A DNA stretch of 33,046 nucleotides from positions 1-33,046 of the IMG/VR virus record IMGVR_UViG_3300031772_007669; one strand, written 5' to 3'. Below are positions 24,956 through 32,977 of the stretch, piece after piece. Position 1 is the first letter of the stretch, and every line of letters starts with the position of its first letter. Source of the DNA: a virus. The position numbers and the translations under genes are program-made. A model generated the notes under the pieces. That model was not told where the DNA came from, did no database searches, and worked only from the letters and a program-made list of their open reading frames with translations.

Positions 24956-25273
24956 ATGATTAAGTGGCGTTCGAAAAATAACTATACGCATCCCAAACAA
25001 AGTATCCCGGGTTACATTGTCAGAAATTCTATGGGAGTATTCGCTTTCCGCTCTGACTTAGGTACCCTTTCATGCTCCCAGGAATGGGCCGCTAAAATTT
25101 ATGCTCAAGAGCATTTCAATATTCGCTTAGGCCGGCCTCCCATTGGTTCTGACACTCTACCCGCAATCCGGGTCCCCGAACAACTCCGGGTTTCCCTTTT
25201 GAAAAAAGCTCTCGAACTCGGCTTATCGTTTCCTGATTCACGCAGAGAGGCGTACAGGAAATTTATACAATAA
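24956..25273 (+). CDS. Putative ribbon-helix-helix-type small protein
   Basis: A 105-residue protein. The ATG at 24956 has GAAAGGA (24943-24949) upstream; reading further upstream would cross into the previous gene. Residues 1-60 are a basic beta-rich part (GYIVRNSMGVFAFRSDLGTLSCSQEWAAK). The C-terminal part (LPAIRVPEQLRVSLLKKALELGLSFPDSRREAYRKFI) has the strand-helix-helix pattern of CopG/Arc regulators ('aiRVPeeLr...l..A...G.s.sd..ReA'). A DNA-binding regulator is likely. The leader CATTTTCCGAAAGGATT is repeated before the recT gene at 26965. Confidence 0.6.
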   Translation: MIKWRSKNNYTHPKQSIPGYIVRNSMGVFAFRSDLGTLSCSQEWAAKIYAQEHFNIRLGRPPIGSDTLPAIRVPEQLRVSLLKKALELGLSFPDSRREAYRKFIQ

Positions 25274-25304
25274 TTTTTCAAATATTACACTAAGGAGATA
25301 TATT

Positions 25305-25520
25305 GTGAACGAGCACGAGGATGAAATACTCTTTCATATAGATTATAACCGTTTTATCGAATACAATTTTAATATTCAGGAAATGCTCATTATCCTGATG
25401 CTTCTCGATGGCTATTCTATCACAGAGATTTCAGAGAGAAATGCCCTGTGCAGAGTGCATACTACTCGTCTAGTTAAACGTATTCGGGAAAAGTTTTCTT
25501 CATTCTTAGGTTTCACTTGA
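25305..25520 (+). CDS. Small helix-turn-helix regulator (sigma region 4-like)
   Basis: A 71-residue protein starting at GTG, with AAGGAG (25293-25298) 6 bases upstream. The acidic N-terminus is followed by IQEMLIILMLLDGYSITEISERNALCRVHTTRLVKRIREKF, a helix-turn-helix of sigma-70 region 4 or LuxR type (helix, 'GYSITEIS' turn, recognition helix 'RVHTTRLVKRI'). A transcriptional switch for phage genes is plausible. An intrinsic terminator follows at 25566. Confidence 0.6.
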   Translation: MNEHEDEILFHIDYNRFIEYNFNIQEMLIILMLLDGYSITEISERNALCRVHTTRLVKRIREKFSSFLGFT

Positions 25521-25565
25521 CGTGTATTTTATTTATATTATCTATTGTCTAAATGTTTTTCCTCT

Positions 25566-25605
25566 GCCGCCTTCTTTCAGTCCCGAAGAAGGCGGCTTTT
25601 TTTTT
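25566..25605 (+). terminator. Strong intrinsic terminator or attenuator
   Basis: GCCGCCTTCTT (25566-25576) and AAGAAGGCGGC (25586-25596) form a perfect 11-bp stem around TCAGTCCCG, followed by nine T (25597-25605). The next gene's ribosome site (GGAG, 25606-25609) starts right after the T-run, so the replication operon must be read through this terminator or started independently. Confidence 0.9.
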
Positions 25606-25616
25606 GGAGTTTTTTT

Positions 25617-25904
25617 ATGTCCTGGTTCACATTATACCAATACGCATCACTTAAAAATTGCAATAAACCTCTGCTTAGAGGCGTTGCCTTCCCTGTCGTA
25701 GCCTGGGAAATCTCCAACGACAATTTACATGTTCTAGCAGTTAAATTAAAAATGTCCGACTCTTCTCATGATTTCAGATGGTTCACCATAGGCGAAGTCG
25801 ATCTTTTTAAATCCTGCAAAGAATACACTTTGCTTTTTTCCGGCGATCTTTCTCCTACGCTTTTTGATAAATTATTAAAAAAATTACACCTTTCAAGGGG
25901 ATAA
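25617..25904 (+). CDS. Small hypothetical protein before YqaJ
   Basis: A 95-residue protein. The ATG at 25617 is chosen because GGAG (25606-25609) is 7 bases upstream and the terminator occupies the frame before it. The sequence MSWFTLYQYASLKNC starts a mixed alpha/beta protein with IGEVDLFKSCKEYTLLFSGDLSPTLFDKLLKKL at the end. No family recognised. It is 1 base from the YqaJ gene (TAAATG), so it probably works in or regulates the recombination operon. Confidence 0.6.
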   Translation: MSWFTLYQYASLKNCNKPLLRGVAFPVVAWEISNDNLHVLAVKLKMSDSSHDFRWFTIGEVDLFKSCKEYTLLFSGDLSPTLFDKLLKKLHLSRG

Positions 25905-25905
25905 A

Positions 25906-26919
25906 ATGCCAAACATTTTTGAAAACATTACCGGTATCACCGCTGAACGTGCTTTCAGCTTTTCCGACGATCCTGAAATGAAAAATCCTGCAACCAAGCA
26001 GGAATGGTTAAAATTCAGACGGTCCGGTATCGGCGCCTCCGACATATCTGCTATAGCAGGTATCAATCCGTGGCACTCACCAATCGATGTATATCTGGAT
26101 AAAAAGGGCCTTTCCAAAGACCAAGGCAATGAAAAAATGAAATGGGGCAATCTCCTGGAGCAACCAGTAGCAGATGAATTCGCTGTCCTGGAACAAGTAA
26201 AAGTCCAACGTGTTAATGCAATTCTCCGGCACAAAGAAAAACCTTTCCTTTTAACCAGCCTTGACCGTGTTATCCGGCAGAACGGTTCTCCGCTGCCTAT
26301 TTTCGCAGAGCATGGCAATGGCGCACTTGAAGTCAAAACCACAGGTTGGGGCCAGTCCTGGGAAAACGGTAATGTTCCTGATTATTATTTTATCCAATTA
26401 CAATGGGAACTCCATATTTCCGGTCTGCAGTGGGGCCGGTTTGCAACCCTCATCGGTGGCCAAGAACTTTTAATAACCCCTTTCATTATGGCCGATAACC
26501 AGGTTGCTGAAAAACTGCAATACCTAGCAGAGAAATTCTGGCACGACCACGTTGAAAAAAGCGTCGTTCCCGAACCCTCTTCACCAGCAGACCTTGAGAG
26601 CGTTAAACAATTATGGGATAAAGACCTCGGTACAACCATTACATTCCCCTCTGATTTTGACATTGTACTCTCAACCAGGGCAGCTTGCGCTGCTCAGATA
26701 GACCAGCTGGATGATAAGCGCAAAATTCTCGATGCGCAGATTCTCAATAAGCTGGGTAACAACAAATATGGCATCGGCAGCAAATTCAAGGTCACAAAGG
26801 TCATTAAAAGCTCATTAAGACTCGACAGCAGCCAGATAAAAGAAAAGTATCCTGCTGCATATTCTGAATGTTTAGTGCCTTCCAATGCCGTCTACACTCT
26901 TCTAAAGGCAATTAAATAA
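25906..26919 (+). CDS. YqaJ-like viral recombinase/exonuclease
   Basis: A 337-residue protein of the YqaJ family, 5'-3' exonucleases related to lambda Exo that make 3' overhangs for RecT. Residues about 34-80 contain WLKFRRSGIGASDISAIAGINPWHSPIDVYLDKKGL (family signature), then KMKWGNLLEQPVADEF with a catalytic-type Glu. Further on are LTSLDRVI (metal-binding Asp) and GALEVKTTG, the ExK core of the PD-(D/E)XK fold, then YFIQLQWELHISG with the helical Gln. All active-site parts are present. The C-terminal part is helical. CAAGGGGATAAA precedes the ATG. Confidence 0.9.
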   Translation: MPNIFENITGITAERAFSFSDDPEMKNPATKQEWLKFRRSGIGASDISAIAGINPWHSPIDVYLDKKGLSKDQGNEKMKWGNLLEQPVADEFAVLEQVKVQRVNAILRHKEKPFLLTSLDRVIRQNGSPLPIFAEHGNGALEVKTTGWGQSWENGNVPDYYFIQLQWELHISGLQWGRFATLIGGQELLITPFIMADNQVAEKLQYLAEKFWHDHVEKSVVPEPSSPADLESVKQLWDKDLGTTITFPSDFDIVLSTRAACAAQIDQLDDKRKILDAQILNKLGNNKYGIGSKFKVTKVIKSSLRLDSSQIKEKYPAAYSECLVPSNAVYTLLKAIK

Positions 26920-26964
26920 TTACGATTCTTATAAATTTCAATCATTTTCCGAAAGGATTTTTTT

Positions 26965-27825
26965 ATGAATCAAACCACTACCCCTAAATCCACCTCTCCC
27001 GTTCCTGACAAAGCTGCAGCTTTAAATGAAGTTCTCGACAAACGTTTAACGGTTACGTCAGATCCCAAAGGAGAACTTACAAAACCTGCTACAAAGTACG
27101 ACACGTTCAAAAACCTTATCGAAAAATACAAATCGGATTTCGCAATGCTTGTTCCAAAAACCATGGACCCGGAAAAAGTATTCCGTCTTGCAATATCCGC
27201 AGTCCGACGCACTCCTAAATTACTCGAATGCGACCAACTAACGATCGTCGGCGCTATGCTTGAAGCCACAAGCTGTGGCCTTGAAGTCAATACACCTATG
27301 AAAGAATCCTTTCTTATCCCCTTCCAAAACAACAAGACCGGAAAATTGGAAGCCCAACTAATCGTTGGGTATCGTGGATATATTAAAATGTTTCTTAATT
27401 CACCCCGCGGTGTTACCATCTTCGGCGCCGCCGTAAGGGAACATGATATCTTCGATTATTCCTATGGCACTTCTGAATTCCTTCTGCATAAACCCGTTAA
27501 ATCAGGTAAATCTGTCGACCGCGGTCCTATCGTAGCTTTTTACGCTTACGCTCGTATGGATCAAAACGCTTACAGATTCATCGTTATGTCAGTCGAAGAC
27601 GTTAATATTATCCGTGACACCTACTCTGCAGGCTATAAGTCCGCCCACGAACGTAACAAAGACGATGAATCCCCTTGGGTATCAAATTATGAGGATATGG
27701 GTATTAAAACCTGTATTCGCGGTCTTGAACCCTTCATCCCGAAATCAGCAGAAGTTCAGCGCGCTATCCATGCCGATATGACCAGCATTAACCCTTTGGA
27801 TGCAGATTATATCGACGTACTCTAA
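26965..27825 (+). CDS. recT: RecT family single-strand annealing protein
   Basis: A 286-residue annealase, the partner of the upstream YqaJ exonuclease. After a Pro/Thr-rich N-terminus (about 45 residues) comes the RecT core: FKNLIEKYKSDFAMLVPKTMDPEKVFRLAISAVRRTPKLLECD, then TIVGAMLEATSCGLEVNTP, then LIVGYRGYIKM, and VEDVNIIRDTYSAGY. It anneals complementary single strands during recombination-dependent replication. The ATG follows CCGAAAGGA within a 17-base leader that also precedes the gene at 24956. The C-terminus is short and acidic (DADYIDVL). Confidence 0.92.
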   Translation: MNQTTTPKSTSPVPDKAAALNEVLDKRLTVTSDPKGELTKPATKYDTFKNLIEKYKSDFAMLVPKTMDPEKVFRLAISAVRRTPKLLECDQLTIVGAMLEATSCGLEVNTPMKESFLIPFQNNKTGKLEAQLIVGYRGYIKMFLNSPRGVTIFGAAVREHDIFDYSYGTSEFLLHKPVKSGKSVDRGPIVAFYAYARMDQNAYRFIVMSVEDVNIIRDTYSAGYKSAHERNKDDESPWVSNYEDMGIKTCIRGLEPFIPKSAEVQRAIHADMTSINPLDADYIDVL

Positions 27826-27877
27826 ATCTTTTTTTTAACTTTAAAAATTTTAACTTTTACCTATATTGAGGCTCTTT

Positions 27878-28345
27878 ATGACTACAGAATTTTTTTACTT
27901 CCTTGCTATTGTTGTATCCAATGTCCTCCGTCTCTCAAAAACCAATCATACACCTTCAGTCGCGTTTCAATGCCAACTCCTACATGACATCTCTAAAACT
28001 CCGTGCTCGTCTTTTGTTGCAGGCTCTACCTTGTATGGCGATCTTTACCTCTCACCTGCAGCTATCAATAAATCAATCGAAACCCTCAAAAATGTTTTCG
28101 GCTGGCAGGGATCTTCTATTTCAGAGCTCAATGAACCTATCCTTGCCGGTAAAACTGTTAAACTCGCCTGCTCCCTTGACGACTCCGGTAAATTGAAAAT
28201 CAATTTTTTTAACAAACCTGGTCTTTTTAAACCTATGTCAGCAAATGAACTCTCTGAACTCTGCTCATCCGTCGACGTCCTGTTAAATGACGTAATCTCA
28301 AAAAATTCAGACAGCGAAATTGCTGAAGAAAGTTTGCCATTTTAA
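27878..28345 (+). CDS. Putative single-strand DNA-binding protein (DUF669/SSB-like)
   Basis: A 155-residue protein. The ATG at 27878 is preferred to a TTG at 27866, since GAGG (27868-27871) lies 6 bases upstream of the ATG. After a hydrophobic N-terminus, residues about 50-125 (LYGDLYLSPAAINKSIETLKNVFGWQGSSISEL, then LAGKTVKLACSLDDSGKLKINFFNKPG) match the pattern of phage SSB-like OB-fold proteins. The C-terminal tip SEIAEESLPF is acidic and ends in LPF, like the SSB tail that recruits partner proteins. It lies between recT and an ATPase gene, which supports a recombination role. Confidence 0.6.
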   Translation: MTTEFFYFLAIVVSNVLRLSKTNHTPSVAFQCQLLHDISKTPCSSFVAGSTLYGDLYLSPAAINKSIETLKNVFGWQGSSISELNEPILAGKTVKLACSLDDSGKLKINFFNKPGLFKPMSANELSELCSSVDVLLNDVISKNSDSEIAEESLPF

Positions 28346-28346
28346 C

Positions 28347-28658
28347 ATGTCAATTATCATTAATATCTCTAAATCCCAGAAAAAAATTATCCCTTCAATT
28401 ATTCAAACCGAAATCTCTAAATCTTTTTCTTCACATCCATTACTCAATCATCCCCCCATACTATTTATCAAATACCACCAATCACTTTCAATGGCATGCC
28501 TGGCTACCGTTTTCAACTCTCTTGCTTCAGCTTTAGGTAAATACAATCAACCCAGAATTATTTATGCCCGCACTGTAAATAATCCACTTACCTACATAAT
28601 TATCAACCTAACTTCTCTAACCGAACTAATCGAGGAATCCAAACATGAAAATATTTAG
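28347..28658 (+). CDS. Hypothetical protein in recombination operon
   Basis: A 103-residue basic protein starting 1 base after the previous stop (TAACATG) and overlapping the next gene by 14 bases, so it is probably translated by coupling. It has many Ile, Ser and Lys, and segments SIIINISKSQKKIIPSIIQ and LATVFNSLASALGKYNQ. It does not match a family I know. Its tight placement argues that it is real. Confidence 0.6.
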   Translation: MSIIINISKSQKKIIPSIIQTEISKSFSSHPLLNHPPILFIKYHQSLSMACLATVFNSLASALGKYNQPRIIYARTVNNPLTYIIINLTSLTELIEESKHENI

Positions 28659-29892
28659 TCTTTCTATCAATAATTACAAATCCATCAAAACGTTCAATCT
28701 TGAACTCGCCGGTAAGAGCCTTATAGTATCCGGCCCCACCGATACCGGCAAAACTACCGCTATCTCTACTCTATGGGATATCATCGAAAAAGTAGGCGAA
28801 CCCGTAACCCATGGCGAGAAAAAAGGTCTGATTTCACTCACCCTGCATGATGGAAAACAAAAGGTTTTTGCAAAACGTGAATTTACCGAAAAAACAAATA
28901 CCATATCAATTCTCACCTCCGAAGGCGAAAAGATTTCGGCGGCGCAATTCAAATCATGGATACATGCGCAGTCTGTCGATCCTCATAAGATACTCGACCT
29001 GGGGCCACTGGAACAAACTAAAGTTCTACTCTCTACAGTCCAATTGCCGGAAGGCGTCGATCTCGATAATCTTGCAAGCCGGCGGGAACTCATTGAGCAA
29101 CAAAGAAAAACCATAGCCGCTCAGAAAAAATCCTTTGGCGTTCCCGAAGTTAAAAAAGAAGCTTACGAAATTCCCATTGAGCAGCTTCAGAGCGAACTCA
29201 ATGAAATCAACAAAACCGCCAATTACAGAGGAGACTTAGACCGTGCAATATATAAAACCGAAGATTTAATACAAAACCTTACTAATAATCTTTCTGCATT
29301 AAATACTGAAATGGAAATCAAATCTAAAGAACGTTTAACAATATTAAAATCTCTCGCCGAACTTAAATCTGAAAGGGATAATATTCCTGTAACTAATCAA
29401 AATGACCTCTCCAACCGTCTTTCAGAAGCAATGCTCTCTAACCAAGCAGCTAAAGAGTATCAGGAATACCTTTCGCATTGCGACCAACTCAAAAACTTCG
29501 ACAAACAACTCGAATCTCTCGAAAATGAATTATCCAATATCGAATCCATTAAACTCGACGCGCTCGAAAAAGCTGTCTGGCCCATGCCCGGTCTATCTGT
29601 CCGTAATGACTCAATATATCTCAATGAAACGCTTTTGGAAAACTGCGGGACCTCCGAAAGAATGCTTGTGTCAGCCGTGCTTGTCGGTCATGCTGTAGCA
29701 AAGTCACCGGTCAAAGTGGTTCGCATGGACGGAATTGAATCCATGAGTAAATCAGACTTCCTGACCATGATCGACGTGTTCGACAAGCTGGGTGTCCAGG
29801 TGCTGGCATCGAAAGTTATCGACGAAGAAAGATCTGAATCAATCTCCATCGAAGAATCTAAAGAGCCGTTCTTTTCCGTTTCCTTACTTTAA
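28645..29892 (+). CDS. RecF/SMC-like AAA ATPase
   Basis: A 415-residue ABC-type DNA repair ATPase. The N-terminus MKIFSLSINNYKSIKTF is followed by Walker A GPTDTGKTT (residues about 30-38). The middle is a long coiled coil (about 160-310). The C-terminal half of the ATPase has LLENCGTSERMLVSAVLVGHA, which serves as the signature motif, and VKVVRMDGIESMS as a Walker B-like strand. Its short coiled coil puts it near RecF/SbcC-like phage ATPases, probably partnering with the nucleases around it. GAGGAA lies upstream of the ATG. It overlaps its neighbour by 14 bases. Confidence 0.8.
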   Translation: MKIFSLSINNYKSIKTFNLELAGKSLIVSGPTDTGKTTAISTLWDIIEKVGEPVTHGEKKGLISLTLHDGKQKVFAKREFTEKTNTISILTSEGEKISAAQFKSWIHAQSVDPHKILDLGPLEQTKVLLSTVQLPEGVDLDNLASRRELIEQQRKTIAAQKKSFGVPEVKKEAYEIPIEQLQSELNEINKTANYRGDLDRAIYKTEDLIQNLTNNLSALNTEMEIKSKERLTILKSLAELKSERDNIPVTNQNDLSNRLSEAMLSNQAAKEYQEYLSHCDQLKNFDKQLESLENELSNIESIKLDALEKAVWPMPGLSVRNDSIYLNETLLENCGTSERMLVSAVLVGHAVAKSPVKVVRMDGIESMSKSDFLTMIDVFDKLGVQVLASKVIDEERSESISIEESKEPFFSVSLL

Positions 29893-29908
29893 TTTTTGGT
29901 ACTCACTT

Positions 29909-30562
29909 TTGAATAAAAAAATCCAAACCGATCTCTTCCCCGGGCAAGTCCTTAATGAAATCTCTCTCTCAGATTACCGCTCCTCCTTAACTCGTAAACC
30001 TCAACAACATGAAAAAAAATTCATGGATGATCTTATGAATGTCGCCTTCTCTATGGATCTTCCCTGTATTCATATAAAACAGTTTTGCGGCAATACTTTC
30101 ATTCCATCATGCTCCGGGTCAAAATTCCATCCCCACTCGCCTTCTCTTGCGACCTGCAATATTTGTCACCAACCTATCAAGGCTGTTTGCTGCAAACGCA
30201 CAAATTCGCACCTTACAGGTCATTGGGATATAATAGGCATTAGCTGGGCCATTGAAACGAAACACAAGACTAACGTAGGTCCCCAAGTCGCTATGCTGTC
30301 CCCTGGACAACAGTTCAAAGGACTGCTCTACAAAATAACCGATATCCCTGCCATAGTTGTCAATGAGTCTCAGAACCTGGATGCTTATACCTTCCTCCGT
30401 GATCTGGCAAACTCAAAACATTACTCCAGCGCTCTATTCTCAATAAAAGAAATCGAATCCGTGCTTACTAAAATATTAAAAGACCCAGGTGGGGCCTGCG
30501 GCCTTACCGAACCGGATGTACCTTATATTATTGAACGGTTAAAGGAGAAAAAGAAGAAATGA
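29909..30562 (+). CDS. VRR-NUC-like nuclease with zinc-ribbon insertion
   Basis: A 217-residue protein if it starts at TTG 29909, which has only a weak ribosome site. No better start exists after the upstream stop at 29892, so the start is uncertain. Residues about 50-140 include a catalytic-type pattern GHWDIIGISWAIETKHKTN (Asp and ExK), then LSPGQQFKGLLYKITDIPAIVVNE. This fits the PD-(D/E)XK VRR-NUC fold. Before that Asp there is CNICHQPIKAVCC, which could hold a zinc ion. Such nucleases act on branched DNA. The end overlaps the next gene by 4 bases (ATGA). Confidence 0.7.
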   Translation: MNKKIQTDLFPGQVLNEISLSDYRSSLTRKPQQHEKKFMDDLMNVAFSMDLPCIHIKQFCGNTFIPSCSGSKFHPHSPSLATCNICHQPIKAVCCKRTNSHLTGHWDIIGISWAIETKHKTNVGPQVAMLSPGQQFKGLLYKITDIPAIVVNESQNLDAYTFLRDLANSKHYSSALFSIKEIESVLTKILKDPGGACGLTEPDVPYIIERLKEKKKK

Positions 30563-31233
30563 AATCAAAAATAATCAAACTTGCCTTCATCGATACCGAA
30601 ACAACCGGCCTCGATCCTATCCTCAATGATCCCGTTCAAATTGCTATCGTTTATAAAGAGCTCATTCTACATCACTCCACGCTCAACCGTTTCTCATTTT
30701 CTTTTACCCCTACCACCGATCATAAAGTCTTTTATCTTAAACCCATCAACTTTGATTCTGTATCCCAAAAAGCTCTCGATATCAACGGCTTTTCCATAGA
30801 AAAACTCAACACTTTTCCCGATGCAAAAATCGTATTTACCGAACTGATCGCATTCCTGGACTCTAAAGTCAAAAAATACGACAAAACCGATAAGTTATTT
30901 CCAGCCGGCTATTCCGTTAAATTCGATATGGATATGCTTTTCTCATTGGCAAATAAACTCCACTTTAACTATTTAGGATCCTACTTTAGCAGAAAAACTA
31001 TCGACGTCTATGATCATTTCCGACATCTTTCACTTCTCTTCCCTAGCGCTTTCAATGATGATATAAAACTCAAAACCGTATGCGAAATATGTTCAGTCCC
31101 CCTTGTCTCCGCTCATGACGCACTATCAGATATCACAGCATCTATTTCCCTTTTCACGGAAATTATGCTTCCTCAATTATCCCTTATTCAAAATTCGGAT
31201 TTAAAAATTATGGGCAAATTCAAATTTCTTTGA
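30559..31233 (+). CDS. DnaQ-like 3'-5' exonuclease
   Basis: A 224-residue protein with the DEDDh exonuclease fold. Exo I is FIDTETTGLD (Asp12 and Glu14), Exo II lies in AGYSVKFDMDML, and Exo III in SAHDALSDITASI with the expected His and Asp. DnaQ-type enzymes proofread or trim 3' ends. Here it closes the recombination operon, so processing of replication or recombination ends is likely. The AGGAGAAAAAGAAGAA leader and the ATGA overlap with the nuclease gene support the start. Its last 14 bases overlap the convergent ASCH gene. Confidence 0.88.
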   Translation: MKSKIIKLAFIDTETTGLDPILNDPVQIAIVYKELILHHSTLNRFSFSFTPTTDHKVFYLKPINFDSVSQKALDINGFSIEKLNTFPDAKIVFTELIAFLDSKVKKYDKTDKLFPAGYSVKFDMDMLFSLANKLHFNYLGSYFSRKTIDVYDHFRHLSLLFPSAFNDDIKLKTVCEICSVPLVSAHDALSDITASISLFTEIMLPQLSLIQNSDLKIMGKFKFL

Positions 31234-31765
31234 ATCTGGAATCTGTCGTCTTGAAATCTGAAATCTCAAAACTCTGCAAGCCTAAAGAAATCGAATAATC
31301 ATATAAATTATTAAGGCTGATCCTATCTTCTGTAGAAATCTGTTGCAACTCTATTTCTGGATGAAATATTCTTTGTTTCCCCTTGCATGGAATTGGATTC
31401 TTAAATTTAATCGGATTGCTAAACCAAATATAATTCTGCCCCACCTGGCACCAATCCGACAAATAATATTGATCGCTCCCCGTTATTATTACGGCACCTA
31501 TCACCGCAGAATATACCCATGGCGAATGTCCACTCCTGGCTATATTCAACATCGCCAACTTCTTCCTTGCCATATGTAATGCTTCTTGCCCTAACCCCTT
31601 TTGCCAATCATCGTCAAATTGTTTTGACGCATGTATAAGTAGCACTCCCCGGAACCCACACTGCCATGACCTGTTTTCCACCGGCTTTATCCCTTCTAGT
31701 ATAAAATACGCCCAAGGATTCTTTATCGTTATTGCAAATAAATTATTTCCCCTTCCGTCTTTCAT
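31220..31765 (-). CDS. ASCH domain protein
   Basis: A 181-residue protein on the minus strand. Residues about 8-50 (LFAITIKNPWAYFILEGIKPVENRSWQCGFRGVLLIHASK) are the ASCH signature: 'PWA..I..G.K.vEnR.w', then 'RG.llIHaS'. ASCH proteins are thought to bind RNA or modified nucleotides; the exact phage role is not established. The C-terminal tail (SISLGLQSFEISDFKTTDSRF) is translated from a degenerate 'gaaatct' repeat and is probably an extension outside the domain. The ATG has GGAAGAG upstream and lies directly after the HNH gene's stop. It may be a counter-defence or DNA modification gene. Confidence 0.85.
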   Translation of the reverse strand: MKDGRGNNLFAITIKNPWAYFILEGIKPVENRSWQCGFRGVLLIHASKQFDDDWQKGLGQEALHMARKKLAMLNIARSGHSPWVYSAVIGAVIITGSDQYYLSDWCQVGQNYIWFSNPIKFKNPIPCKGKQRIFHPEIELQQISTEDRISLNNLYDYSISLGLQSFEISDFKTTDSRFKEI

Positions 31766-32125
31766 TTATCTCTTCCTTTCATTTTTCACAACCTTTTTCT
31801 CAAAATAAAATATTACCGGTCTACATGTAATTTCTAATAGCCCATACCGCAGTGCCCTATCAAATTGTGATACTCTTTTTAGCCGGCTTACCTGCATTTC
31901 CAGCTCATGACGGAATTTTTCAATATCCCACCTGAATTTGAAATTGTTGCATTTCCGGCAAGCCGGATTCCGATTGTCTTCCCTATCAAGATCAATGCCG
32001 GGATATTTATAACTATCAGCTACCGGTATGATATGATCCATATGCATATTTTTAATCGTGATTTCTTCCCCGCAGTATGCACAGTGCCCGTTGTATTTTT
32101 GCCAGACTTTTTGACGATTAATCAT
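31766..32125 (-). CDS. HNH endonuclease
   Basis: A 119-residue protein if it starts at ATG 32125. The frame stays open to a TTG at 32218, so up to 31 more residues are possible. CAYCGEE, then MHMDHIIPV (catalytic His pair), then NRNPACRKCNNFK give the HNH fold with two CxxC zinc-binding pairs. HNH proteins near terminase genes can aid packaging, but here the gene is on the other strand next to ASCH, far from terL. A homing or defence role is equally likely. GGAGGAG lies about 12 bases upstream of the ATG, so the start is not certain. Confidence 0.85.
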   Translation of the reverse strand: MINRQKVWQKYNGHCAYCGEEITIKNMHMDHIIPVADSYKYPGIDLDREDNRNPACRKCNNFKFRWDIEKFRHELEMQVSRLKRVSQFDRALRYGLLEITCRPVIFYFEKKVVKNERKR

Positions 32126-32288
32126 GATCTCAAGACGCTCCTCCGCTACACTTTCCCCATCCACAAAATTGCACACTGAATAAATGCCGCTCCCGTCCAA
32201 TACAACGCCCTGGGCCAATTCCGTTCAATAATACACGCGATAAATATAATGGCATATTCTACCAGTAACAGCTTTATTAAAAATGTAC

Positions 32289-32588
32289 TCATAACTTTTT
32301 AATTTGCGGAAAATCTTCATAAAGGACCCGTAAAACCTCCGAAGTTAATATCACTCCCGCAGCCCTCAACTTCTTTACCAAACCCAATAACTCTTCGCTA
32401 GGCTCATTAGCAATCCCCGTTGCGTTATTTTTTAAAAATTCTGCAGCTTGTATCCCTATCTCATAGTATTTTCTCAATTCCCTCCCCCTCTTTCCCTTAC
32501 ATACCTTTCCTACTATTTGTATCACTGCAATAATTTCATTGCAACACCCGATAATTCGCTCTTTCTCTATTTTTTCCAATTGATCCAC
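32289..32588 (-). CDS. Small helical protein, function unknown
   Basis: A 99-residue, mainly helical protein. The start is GTG 32588 or TTG at 32579. AAGGAGA precedes, very close to the GTG but about 10 bases from the TTG, so the TTG may be the true start. Helices include IIGCCNEIIAVIQIVGKVC and LRKYYEIGIQAAEFLKNN. It does not resemble a family I know. It is upstream of the HNH and ASCH genes on the same strand and probably in their operon. Confidence 0.5.
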   Translation of the reverse strand: MDQLEKIEKERIIGCCNEIIAVIQIVGKVCKGKRGRELRKYYEIGIQAAEFLKNNATGIANEPSEELLGLVKKLRAAGVILTSEVLRVLYEDFPQIKKL

Positions 32589-32668
32589 TCTCCTTCCTTT
32601 TACGGATTCATCCCCACCACGTAAGTTTTTTTCTATCTAACCGTGGTATCTTTTCCATACCAAGCGGT

Positions 32669-32929
32669 TTAATTTTCATTGGCACCTGCCCGAAGTTGCG
32701 CTATGACCGCATTCAACCTTTTCTTGGTGTCTTTATTGTCTCGCAATGGGTGCCCATAACTACTGAAACAATCATCGATACATTCTCTTAGAACCAAAGC
32801 AATTTCTAACATAGCTGTGTTGTCTGATGTGTGCTGAGTACCACCTTCTTTGGCGGCACGCCCCAAATGAACCGATACCGTTTTTACATCATCACAACCA
32901 TTTTTACACCGATTATATGTTGGCCCCAT
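32669..32929 (-). CDS. Small hypothetical protein
   Basis: An 86-residue protein and the first gene of the minus-strand cluster. The start codon is ATG 32929 with AAAGGCGG upstream. The N-terminus has CKNGC, and the rest is helical (MLEIALVLRECIDDCFSSYG, then TKKRLNAVIAQLRAG). No family recognised. The 11-bp inverted repeat at 32978-33023 lies 49 bases upstream and could control it. Confidence 0.5.
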   Translation of the reverse strand: MGPTYNRCKNGCDDVKTVSVHLGRAAKEGGTQHTSDNTAMLEIALVLRECIDDCFSSYGHPLRDNKDTKKRLNAVIAQLRAGANEN

Positions 32930-32977
32930 AACGCCGCCTTTACAATAAATTTAAGAAGACCATTTTAGACAATGTGC

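Noticed and set aside
27826-27877. AT-rich palindrome TTAAAAATTTTAA as an origin
   Set aside because: It is a short AT-rich gap between two genes of one operon, with no repeats or other origin elements.
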